This document shows, in pieces, positions 33,307-41,800 of a DNA stretch of 61,633 bases (position 1 is its first letter; every line of letters begins with the position of its first letter). A program made the position numbers and the translations under genes. The notes under the pieces were generated by a model. It had not been told where the DNA came from. It worked only from the letters and a program-made list of their open reading frames with translations, and ran no database searches. Origin of the DNA: Acidobacteriota bacterium (GTDB lineage: Bacteria > Acidobacteriota > Terriglobia > Bryobacterales > Bryobacteraceae); assembly GCA_005808475.1 (NCBI GenBank), contig SYLY01000135.1:1-61633 (forward strand), written 5' to 3'.

Positions 33307-34653
33307 ATGGAGAAACGCTTGTCCGCGAAACGAGTGCTGATCGTCGACGACGAGGAAAACATCGGACTGGCCCTGCGTCTGATCCTCGAGCGCGAGGGGT
33401 ACCGGGTATCCACCGCCCGATCGGTGGCCGAGTTCCGCGCGATGCCCCGCGGCGCCGACGCCTACCTGCTCGATGTCAGGCTGCCCGATGGGAGCGGCAT
33501 CGAGATCCTCGAGGAGATCCGCCAGACCGATGCCCGAGTGCCGGTGGTGATGATCTCCGGCCAGGCGACGATCGGGGAGGCGGTCGCCGCCACGCGAGCC
33601 GGAGCCTACGACTTCCTCGAGAAACCGCTGGCTCGCGACAAGGTGCTGCTGGCGATCGGCAACGCGATCGAGCGAAGCAGCCTGCGGGACGAGAACGACC
33701 GGCTGCGGGAGGAACTGGGGACACCGCGCATGGTCGGCGAAAGCCCGGCGTTTCTGCGGACGATGGAGGAGGCGGCGCTGGCGGCCCGGTCCGACGCGCG
33801 CATCCTGCTGTTGGGCGAATCGGGCACGGGCAAGGAACTGCTCGCGGCGTACGTCCACGAATCCAGCCCTTTCGCCTCGGGCCCGTTCGTGAAGGTGAAT
33901 TGCGCGGCGATTCCCAACGATCTGCTCGAGAGCGAACTGTGCGGCCACGAGAAGGGATCGTTCACCGGCGCTACCGCCGCCCGGCGGGGCAAGTTCGAAC
34001 TGGCCGACGGAGGATCGATCTTTCTGGACGAGGTGGGCGATCTCCCGCTGCCAGCCCAAGCCAAGCTGCTGCGTGTGCTGCAAGAGGGCGAGTTCCATCG
34101 CGTCGGCGGCGAGCGCCCGGTCCGGGTGGTGGTGCGGGTGGTATCGGCCACCAATCGCGACCTGGCGCGGATGTGCGCCGACGGCAGATTTCGCGAGGAC
34201 CTGTACTACCGGCTGAACGTGATGCCCATCCGCGTTCCTCCGTTGCGCGAACGCCGCGGCGATATCCGCGAGATGGCGAGGTACTTCCTGGCGGGCTTCT
34301 GCGCGCGCAACAATTTCCGGCCGAAACAGATCGAAGAAGATGTGTTCTGGGCGTTGGAAGCCTATTCGTGGCCCGGCAACGCACGGGAACTGCGAAACGT
34401 GGTGGAGCGGATGGCGATTCTGTCGCCGGCGGACGCGATCGGCGTGGCGGCAATTCCACTCGAGATGCGGCAGGGCGACTCGCGTCCGCGGAGTTCGATT
34501 CACGATGCGCGGGAGTCGGCGGAACGGACCGAGATTCAGCGGGCGCTCGATCAGTCGGGTGGGAACGTCTCCCAGGCGGCGCGCGTGTTGGGGATCGAGC
34601 GGACGAACCTGCACAAGAGGATGAAGGCTTTGGGGCTCGGCCGCGAACAGTGA
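33307..34653 (+). CDS. Sigma-54-dependent response regulator, NtrX/NtrC-like
   Basis: 448 aa. Receiver domain (LIVDDEENIGLAL, phospho-Asp in YLLDVRLPDGSG, Lys in FLEKPLA), AAA+ sigma-54 activator domain (Walker A LLGESGTGKELLA, loop 1 GSFTGA in place of GAFTGA, Walker B GGSIFLDEVGDLPL, arginine-finger region FREDLYYRLNVMPI) and a Fis-type HTH (GGNVSQAARVLGIERTNLHK). It drives sigma-54 promoters when phosphorylated by the adjacent kinase. The GAFTGA Ala to Ser change is common and probably tolerated. Fis-type regulators bind palindromes like those at 29387/29550, but that link is only a hypothesis. Confidence 0.92.
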   Translation: MEKRLSAKRVLIVDDEENIGLALRLILEREGYRVSTARSVAEFRAMPRGADAYLLDVRLPDGSGIEILEEIRQTDARVPVVMISGQATIGEAVAATRAGAYDFLEKPLARDKVLLAIGNAIERSSLRDENDRLREELGTPRMVGESPAFLRTMEEAALAARSDARILLLGESGTGKELLAAYVHESSPFASGPFVKVNCAAIPNDLLESELCGHEKGSFTGATAARRGKFELADGGSIFLDEVGDLPLPAQAKLLRVLQEGEFHRVGGERPVRVVVRVVSATNRDLARMCADGRFREDLYYRLNVMPIRVPPLRERRGDIREMARYFLAGFCARNNFRPKQIEEDVFWALEAYSWPGNARELRNVVERMAILSPADAIGVAAIPLEMRQGDSRPRSSIHDARESAERTEIQRALDQSGGNVSQAARVLGIERTNLHKRMKALGLGREQ

Positions 34654-34704
34654 GCGCGGCCTATCGTCCGGCCGGGATTGGGCCGATATGGCGAGAGAGG
34701 CCCA

Positions 34705-34869
34705 ATGATCCTAGGAAACGAAAACGTCCGCGAGGAGATCGAATTCCAACTCAGTCTGCTGCGCTTGCTGACCGAGCCGCACGGAGGCAAGCTAGGCGTC
34801 CGCCCGGAGACGGCGGAGGAGACGGTGAAGCTCGAGCGCATGGCCCAGTTGGCGCCGGACCGGTCGTAG
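34705..34869 (+). CDS. Small hypothetical ORF (54 aa)
   Basis: MILGNENVREEIEFQLSLLRL... is a short acidic/amphipathic ORF with a GAGAGG site just upstream of the ATG. It follows the sigma-54 regulator by 51 bp and ends 7 bp before the convergent PQQ gene stop. No family recognised; it could be chance. Confidence 0.35.
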   Translation: MILGNENVREEIEFQLSLLRLLTEPHGGKLGVRPETAEETVKLERMAQLAPDRS

Positions 34870-34876
34870 CCGCCGC

Positions 34877-37192
34877 CTATCGCAGCCCGAACACGAACAA
34901 CGCGCTTCCCGCGGCGATGGCTACCCGCTGGCGTCCGTTCACCGCGAACGACATCGGATTGGCGATCACACGGCCGCCCAGATTGGCGTGCCACAACTCG
35001 CGCCCCGTTTGGGCATCGAGCGCCTTGAAGTAGCCGTCCTCGGTTCCCGCGAACACCAGCCCCCCTGCTGTCGACATCAAGCCCGCCCACGGCGGAATTC
35101 CCAGGCGGTGTTCCCATTTGGTATCGCCGGTGAGCGGATCGAGCGCCCGCACCGCGCCATACCAATCGCCGGCCACCTTTTCGTTGTTGAAGTAGCCGCC
35201 CTGGAACCGGCGGCCCGGCTTGTAGTCGGCCTCGCCCTGGTAGTAGAGGCTTCCGCCTTCCCGCACGGGCACATACAGCAGGCCGGTGGATGGGTTGAAC
35301 GCCGGCGACATCCAATTGGTCCCGCCCGCCACCTGCGGATACACGTGCGTCCCCTCCGCAGTGGGAAACGTTCCCGGCAACCGCAGCGGACGGCCGCGAT
35401 CGTCCAGCCCCTTCGCCCAGGTCTGCTTCACGTAAGCCTTCCCGTGCAGGAACTCGCCGGTCGCGCGGTCGAGCACGTAGTAGAACCCGTTTCGATTGGC
35501 GTTCAACAGCAGCTTCCGCCGGCGGCCGCGGAACGGCTTGTCCACCAGCACCATGATCTGCGTCGCGTCCCAGTCGTGCTCGTCGTGGGGGGTGAACTGG
35601 AAGTGCCACTTCCGCTCGCCGCTATCGGCGTCCAGCGCCACCACCGAGCAGGAGAACAGGTTGTCGCCCTTCCGCGCGTCGCCGTTCCAGTCCGGTCCCG
35701 GATTTCCCGTGCCCCAGTAAGTCAGATTCAGATCGGGATCGTAGCTACCCGTAATCCAGATGGATGCGCCGCCGGTCTTCCACGAATCGCCGGCCCAGGT
35801 TTCGTTGCCGAACTCGCCCGGACCGGGCGACAACTGGAACCGCCACCGGCGCGCGCCCGTGGCCACGTCGTAGGCATCCAGAAATCCCCGCACTCCGTAC
35901 TCGCCTCCGGCCACGCCCACGATTACCTTGTCTTTCACCACCAACGGCGCGTGGGTGACCGAGTAGCCGTCCTTGTAATCGATCATCTGGGTGTCCCACA
36001 GCACGTTGCCCGATAGCCGGTCGAGCGCGACCACGTGGGCATCCACCGTGCCTAGAAACAGGCGCCGGCCCGACACCGCCAATCCGCGATTCACCTGCCC
36101 GCAACAGACCTGCGTCTTGGGCGGCATCCGGCGCTTGTATTCCCACAGCCGGACACCGGACGCCGCGTCCAATGCCACCACATCGCTGGGAGGTGTGGTG
36201 ATGTACATGACACCGTCCACCACCAGCGGGGTTGTCTCGAACTTCTCGACGACCTTCGCCTGATAGGCCCACTTCAGTTCCAATCCGGCGGCGTTTGCCG
36301 CCGAGATCTCCCGCAGGCCGCTGTGCCGGTGCGCCTGATAGTTCCCCGAGTAAGTGAGCCAGTTGTGCGGCGACCGGTCCGCCGCGGTCAATTCGTCCGC
36401 CGGGGCGGCGGGAATCGCGGACGGCGCAGTTCCGCCCCGTTGCGCGCAGAGGTGAGCCGTGAGATCGCCGGTCTCGGCCTCCGTCAACGACCGTCCGTAC
36501 GACGGCATCAGCGACTCTTTCGAGACGGTGACATCCACCAAGTCGCGCCGCGCGAACGACCGCACCTTGTTACCGGTGTCGAGTAAGTGCACCGTGTACT
36601 CGTCCTGGTTCAACAGCAGTCCGCGAACCGCCGCGCCCGATTTCGGCTTCGCCACCGCGGCCCGGTATCGCGGGGCTACTTGCCGGTTGGCGTCCACGAT
36701 CGATTCGCGGATATGCGCCCGCGTGTGCGTCGCGCCGATCGCGGATAGATCCGGCCCCAGCCGCGCCGCGTCATGGCATCCCGCGCAGCCGCCCTTGCCC
36801 TTGTAGATCGCCGCACCCCGCGCCGCGTCGCCCGGACCCGCCTCGCATCCGGCCGGTTGGGACGCCGCCGTCCGTTCGAGCACGCGGACGAACGACACGA
36901 TCTTCCAGATCTCGTCTTCCTCGAGCCAGTGGCCGGACATCTCGGTGCCGGGCACGCCATCGGCGATCGTCCGGTAGAGTTCGCGGTCGCTCGATCCGTG
37001 CTTGCGATACGCCGAGGCAAGCTTGGCGCCGCGCCCGGATGCGCCGTCCATGCCGTGGCAGAACACGCAGTATCGAGCGTAGAGGCGCTTGCCTTCGTCC
37101 GCCCCCGACTCCGGCGTGTACGGATTGGACTCCTTGGTCTGCCCGCCAACGGGGCAGACGGCCAGGACGAGAATCGCGAGAACGGGCCGCAT
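34877..37192 (-). CDS. PQQ-dependent dehydrogenase with N-terminal cytochrome c domains (quinohaemoprotein)
   Basis: 771 aa, signal peptide (RPVLAILVLAVCPVGGQ). Two N-terminal haem c sites, CVFCHGMDG and CAGCHDAAR, the second with a downstream Met ligand candidate (ESLMPSYGRSL). Then an eight-bladed PQQ propeller with W-motifs (DAASGVRLWEYKR, GVAGGEYGVRGFLDAYD, WGTGNPGPDWNGD) and the rare adjacent Cys-Cys pair (TQVCCGQVNRG) that packs against PQQ in alcohol dehydrogenases. It oxidises an alcohol or sugar in the periplasm and passes electrons to its own haems. Haem domains at the N-terminus are the reverse of the usual type II order. TAGACT lies 7 nt before the ATG. Confidence 0.88.
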   Translation of the reverse strand: MRPVLAILVLAVCPVGGQTKESNPYTPESGADEGKRLYARYCVFCHGMDGASGRGAKLASAYRKHGSSDRELYRTIADGVPGTEMSGHWLEEDEIWKIVSFVRVLERTAASQPAGCEAGPGDAARGAAIYKGKGGCAGCHDAARLGPDLSAIGATHTRAHIRESIVDANRQVAPRYRAAVAKPKSGAAVRGLLLNQDEYTVHLLDTGNKVRSFARRDLVDVTVSKESLMPSYGRSLTEAETGDLTAHLCAQRGGTAPSAIPAAPADELTAADRSPHNWLTYSGNYQAHRHSGLREISAANAAGLELKWAYQAKVVEKFETTPLVVDGVMYITTPPSDVVALDAASGVRLWEYKRRMPPKTQVCCGQVNRGLAVSGRRLFLGTVDAHVVALDRLSGNVLWDTQMIDYKDGYSVTHAPLVVKDKVIVGVAGGEYGVRGFLDAYDVATGARRWRFQLSPGPGEFGNETWAGDSWKTGGASIWITGSYDPDLNLTYWGTGNPGPDWNGDARKGDNLFSCSVVALDADSGERKWHFQFTPHDEHDWDATQIMVLVDKPFRGRRRKLLLNANRNGFYYVLDRATGEFLHGKAYVKQTWAKGLDDRGRPLRLPGTFPTAEGTHVYPQVAGGTNWMSPAFNPSTGLLYVPVREGGSLYYQGEADYKPGRRFQGGYFNNEKVAGDWYGAVRALDPLTGDTKWEHRLGIPPWAGLMSTAGGLVFAGTEDGYFKALDAQTGRELWHANLGGRVIANPMSFAVNGRQRVAIAAGSALFVFGLR

Positions 37193-37199
37193 CCCCGAG

Positions 37200-37205
37200 A
37201 GTCTA
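37200..37205 (-). promoter_or_regulatory. Putative -10 element (TAGACT) for the PQQ dehydrogenase
   Basis: TAGACT on the minus strand ends 7 nt before the ATG at 37192, the same geometry as other candidate leaderless promoters in the window. Confidence 0.4.
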
Positions 37206-37309
37206 TCACCACACCGTCGATTCGAGACGGAGATCGCCGCGATGGGTCCGCCTCGACACCTTGTCTGGCGCCGTCAGGCAAGTTAATCGCAGCGGCAAGT
37301 GCAACTCCT

Positions 37310-37485
37310 CAAATCGTCTACAGAGAAAACTTCGCCTCCGACTCCGGCGCTATGGACTTGTATGGGCACGGCACCCATGTCGCGGCCATTCTTGGCGCCG
37401 GCGGGGAGCTGTGACGGCAGCCAGTACAACGGTCTCGCACCCGAGGCCAGTATCATCAGTCCGCGGGTGCTCGACAGCGCGCCGC
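37310..37485 (+). pseudogene. Subtilisin-like (S8) peptidase fragment, frameshifted
   Basis: One frame reads IVYRENFASDSGAMDLYGHGTHVAAILGA with the S8 catalytic His block (GHGTHVA) and stops at TGA 37412-37414. The next frame continues SQYNGLAPEASIISPRVLDS, the usual following S8 segment. No Asp or Ser catalytic regions are found. It is a small remnant in the 37193-37621 gap; the rest of that gap shows nothing recognisable. Confidence 0.7.
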
Positions 37486-37621
37486 GGCGCGCCGTGACGC
37501 GCGCCGATCCGTGGGCCGCGAAAGCGCTCCGAAGGCCGGCACGCTCCGCTCGGTCAAGAGCGGGCGCGGTGGGCGAACCCCGCCGGAATCGCCGGACCTT
37601 CGTGTTCGACTTACGGTAGCG

Positions 37622-38089
37622 TCAGCCGCCGCAGCATCGTTTGAACTTCATCGCTGAGCCGCATGGGCAGGGCTCGTTGCGGCCGACTTTCGGCGCGGGG
37701 CGGCGGAAGGGCAGTACGCGCGGGGGTTGTTCGGCACTCGTGTGCTCTTCGGCCGCAGGCTCGGGATCGCTGGAAACGGCTTCCTGTGTTTTCAATGAGT
37801 TCCCAGGTTCGTTTTGCAATCTAATATGTTTTTCGTCAGCGGGCTCCGGCCGGTTTCGCTGGATGGCGCGGAGTTCACGGACGGCTCGGAAGAAGGCGCG
37901 CGCGGTGCGATCGCGTTCGGTGAATGAGGCTTCCGAGCCCATGGCGTCGATCTGACGCAGAGCCGCCGCGGTTACCAGGAGATGGGCGAAGACGAGTTCC
38001 TCGAGGACTCCTTGGGGATGGAGATCGAGCCGCAGCCCGTCAGCCAGTACGTCGTGCGCGGAGGCTGCGCCGTTGGTTGCGACTGTCAT
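37622..38089 (-). CDS. SEC-C motif protein
   Basis: 155 aa from the ATG at 38089, with AGGAG 8 nt upstream. The N-terminal part ([41 protein letters not shown]) is helical and resembles the middle of a small multicopy protein family seen in Acidobacteria and Planctomycetes. The C-terminus is a SEC-C zinc-binding motif ([18 protein letters not shown]) as in SecA tails. The function is unknown. It is intact but lies in debris. Confidence 0.65.
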   Translation of the reverse strand: MTVATNGAASAHDVLADGLRLDLHPQGVLEELVFAHLLVTAAALRQIDAMGSEASFTERDRTARAFFRAVRELRAIQRNRPEPADEKHIRLQNEPGNSLKTQEAVSSDPEPAAEEHTSAEQPPRVLPFRRPAPKVGRNEPCPCGSAMKFKRCCGG

Positions 38090-38302
38090 GTTTGGGAACT
38101 CCTTTTCGAGGTTACGAGGTGAGCGGAGCGTGCTCCGCCACCACCCAAAGAATGGCGCCCTCGCCGGGCGACGCGTCCCGGCAATGGCGCCTCTTTTCGA
38201 TGGTCCGCTGTAACCGATTGAAAAGGAAAGAAATATAGTTGCAGGTTTTTTGGGTGAATCGCGGAACGGCATTCTGGCCAATCCGCAATTCGAATTGCCG
38301 GA

Positions 38303-38514
38303 AGCCCGGTCCGCGCCGCCATGACCGCGTCGATCGGCTTGTACCCGCGGGCGTTTCGTCGATGACGTCCACATCCTTGCGGCATTCCTCGCCCGCGGTC
38401 ATCCGCGCATGATCCTCGAGGGTGAACCGCCGCCTGGCCTCGTTGCGCCACATCGCCCGGCCTCGTGGATACGGTCCATACCCTGCGTCAGGTCGTCTGC
38501 GTCAAAGGATAGCC
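38303..38514. pseudogene. rtcB: RtcB (RNA ligase) C-terminal remnant split into inverted halves
   Basis: On the minus strand 38455-38303 encodes [36 protein letters not shown] and, after a 2-bp loss, [14 protein letters not shown]. On the plus strand 38459-38514 encodes GLVDTVHTLRQVVCVKG then TAG. Together these are the continuous C-terminus of RtcB ([36 protein letters not shown]). Re-inverting about 150-160 bp would restore one plus-strand order. It cannot encode a ligase, as the metal-site core is absent. Confidence 0.75.
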
Positions 38515-38518
38515 CGTG

Positions 38519-38825
38519 CTAGTAGTCGCCTGGCCGCGGGCGCGGAAGATCGAGCACCGCGGGCGGGACGGTCATGACCGAGCCGTCGGCCTTACGCGGA
38601 TTTGTCGCGTGCATGGCCGTTCTCCAGCAGTTAGTTAGCGTCTCCGGGTCGCGGCAGCTTCCTCCCTGGATGCCGCCGCCGAAGGTCCATTCCATCGGCG
38701 ATGTCGTGGATGACGTCCGGGGCGCTCACCCCGATGACGGGCGAGTACATCGGGGTGCGTCCGCGAAGGTAGTTGGAAATGGCGCCGAACGTCAGCTCCA
38801 AGACCGACGTTCGGCCGCCTCGGAC
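38519..38825 (-). other. Gap with two short unexplained open frames
   Basis: Minus-strand 38825-38631 is open and reads LELTFGAISNYLRGRTPMY and SPVIGVSAPDVIHDIADGMD before TAA; it has no ATG and starts in frame after the M23 protein stop. A second, 38614-38519, reads MHATNPRKADGSVMTVPPAV and ends PRPGDY, then TAG. Both look protein-like but match no family I know, and may be gene remnants. Nothing else is seen in 38090-38302. Confidence 0.3.
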
Positions 38826-41800
38826 TTACGGCCCCGGCGGACCTGTCACCCAGAAGTTCGTCACGCCCGACCCGCCCGGCGTGTTGGACCATGGCAGCCA
38901 GCCCGCGTCGGAATCCGCGGTGCACGAGACCCCAGCGGGACAGGTGCGGACGATAGCCGAGAACCGCGCGGACTGCCCCGCCGGGACCGCCAGCGGGATC
39001 ACCACGTCGGTCCCGCTCGAGATGCCGGTCGCCGTGGGATTCGGTTCGCCGAGCCTCGCCACAAAGTATTGGTAGTACTGGGCGAACGTCGGCTCCAACG
39101 GCGTCCACGAAAGCTGGATATTGCCAGATCCCACCGTGCCCTCGTGTTGCGGCAAGTAGAGCGTCGGCGTGGCCGGCTGCGGTCCGAACACGTGGAATCC
39201 GCTCGCCGGACCGGTCGCCTGATTTGGCGCGCCCGGGTTCGCGATCACCTGCACGTCGTAGCGCCTGCCCGGAGCGAACAGCGCCCCGTGGAAGTTCGAT
39301 TTCGTCAGGATGTTCAGAGCCGGACGCTGGCGGGAGAAGTCCTGGGCGAACACCAGATACGACGTGTTAGTTCCATCGTCGCCGGGAATCCGGTTCCACG
39401 CGATCAGCACCTGCGGACCAGTCACCGTGGCCCCCGCCACGGGCGACGAAACCACCGGCAGGTTGGATACGCCGAAGGAAGCGTTGAACGGCGTCCCCGC
39501 GCTCACCGGACTGCATCCGTTGCCGTTGCACGCCTGTACGAAGGCCACCATCGCTCCGTTGGGCGCCGACAGCGTCAGGTTGGTCGCGGCGGTCTGCCTG
39601 GCCGCGACGGTAAGTGCCCCGCCGCCCGGACCAGCGCCCGGCGCCACGATCTGCACGCGGTACAAGTCGGCCCCGGTGACCGCGTCGTAAGTCACCGCGA
39701 CCTGGTTCTGTCCGTTGTTGTTGGTCACCTGGACCCCGGGCGCGGCGGGCGGCTGCGTGGGCGCCGCGGGCAGGTTGTTGGTGAACGCGCGGACGGCCGG
39801 TGGACCGCAGGCGGCCGTGCAGGCCCGGACCTCCATCACGTACTGTCCGGCGCGCATGGAAAAGATGGAGCCCGTGGCGCCGAGCACGCGGATCACCAGG
39901 TCGGTGGTCCCATGCGTCTGGTTGATCAGCTTCAACTCGTAGGAGTCCGCTCCGGCGACGGCGCCCCATTGGAAGGCGAACGTCGATTCCGTCAATGTCT
40001 GTCCAGCCGTGGGCGCGGTGATCGTGGGCGAAGCTGTGGGCGCGGCAAGCTGGACGTTGAAGTTACGCGAAACCCATGGGCCACAGTTAGTAAAGTCCGC
40101 CGCCAGACACTCCCGGATCTCGAAGGTCAAGGCGCCGGTGGGCACACCGATCGCGGTGGATGAGGTGGAACCTCCCGCGAGCCGGCCGGTGTACACCGTG
40201 GTTTGACCGCTCGTGATCCGCAGGTCGAACCCCCGTGCCGCCGCCGCTTGCCCGGACCAGCGGAACGTCACGGTGGAGGTTCCGATGGTCTGGCCGGCGG
40301 CGGGCTCGTCCACCTTCAGTCCGGACGGCGGGCCGGCCGTGTTGGTCAGGGCGAAGTTAGCGGACAGGTTCCCCACCGAGGCGGTTACATTATACGAACC
40401 CGCCGTCGAGTTAGCGGTCGCCGTGACGGTCGCGCCCTGGTTCTCGAGGTCGACGCCGGTGTTCGCGGTCGCGCTCGACAGCGTGGCGCCGGCGCCCGTC
40501 GCCGGCGCGGTGAACGTGACCACCGTGTTGGGTACGTCGTTGCCGAGCGCGTCTTTCACTTGCGCGCGCAGGCCCTGGGTGAACGCCGCGCCGGTTTGCG
40601 CCGACTGTCCGGAGCCGGAGAAGGCCTGCACCGATGCGGGCGGTCCCGGCAGGTTGCGCAGGGCGAAGGCAGCGGCCACGGTCAAGTCGGCGGCCACGCG
40701 GGCGGTCGCATTGTACGGTAAGTTGTTCGTCGTGGCGGCCGCGTTCGCGAACGCGGTGACCGCGGCCTTGCCGTTTGCGCCGGTGGCCGGCACGCGTAGG
40801 ATCGCCGTGTTGTCGCCCAGCGTGCAGCCCGCGCCCACCGTGGCGCAACGGAACTCGATGAGTTGGTTGGGAACCGGCGCGCCGCCCGCCGTCGTGAGCG
40901 TCACCTCGAGCGGCGTGGCGAACTGGGTCCCGGCCACCGTGCTCTGATTGTTGCCGCCAGTCACGGTCAACACGGTTCCCGTGAACGAGTTGGTCAGGGT
41001 GAAGCTGGCCGGGCTGGCTGTCTCCGCCGCGGCGGCGGTAACCGTATAACTGCCCGTCGCGTTGTTGCCGGCCGTGAAGACAGCCGCCACCGCCAAGCCA
41101 TCGCCGCCCGTCGCCACGGTCACCGTCCGCGAGCCGGCGAAGAAACCCGACGCGCCCGCCGCGGGGGCGGTGAACGTGACGTTCACGCCGTGCACGGGCA
41201 ACCCGCCCTCCCCGGTCACTCGGGCGGTAAGTTGCGTCGCGAACGCGAGTCCCGGGACCGCGGTCTGACCGGATCCGGCATGCGCCGCGATCGTCAGCCC
41301 GCTTGGCTGGACGAACTTCACCGACGAGGCGCACTTGTCCCACTTGCCGCCGGCGCATGGGCCGGACACAGCCGCGAGATTCGGTTCGTCCTTCGTGAAC
41401 GTCAACGCCCCGCCCGCGTGGCCGTCATGTTCGTACAGCGTCATCCACCAGCCGGAATCGATCTTCAACGACGACGCCAGGTCGTTCCCGGGCCCGAGGC
41501 TAGGCGCATCGGAGCCGAGCACTTGGGCTGTGCCGCCATAGTTGGCCGCCGAGAAGAGTTGCCCTCCCTTTGGCTCCACCCCGAACACCTCCACTTCGGC
41601 GAGCGCGACGATGCGGCTGGCCGCTGGCAGCGATCCGCGCGACTGGATGCGCACCCAACGCGCCGGCCGCTCGATATCCATCCAATGAGACCGCAATACC
41701 GGGTGCTGAATGTACTTACAGGACACGCCGGGCGCCGCCTTGATCGCGGCGAGGCTGTCGCCGGGGAAGGGCAGGGCGGAGGTGCACACGTCGAGATCCG

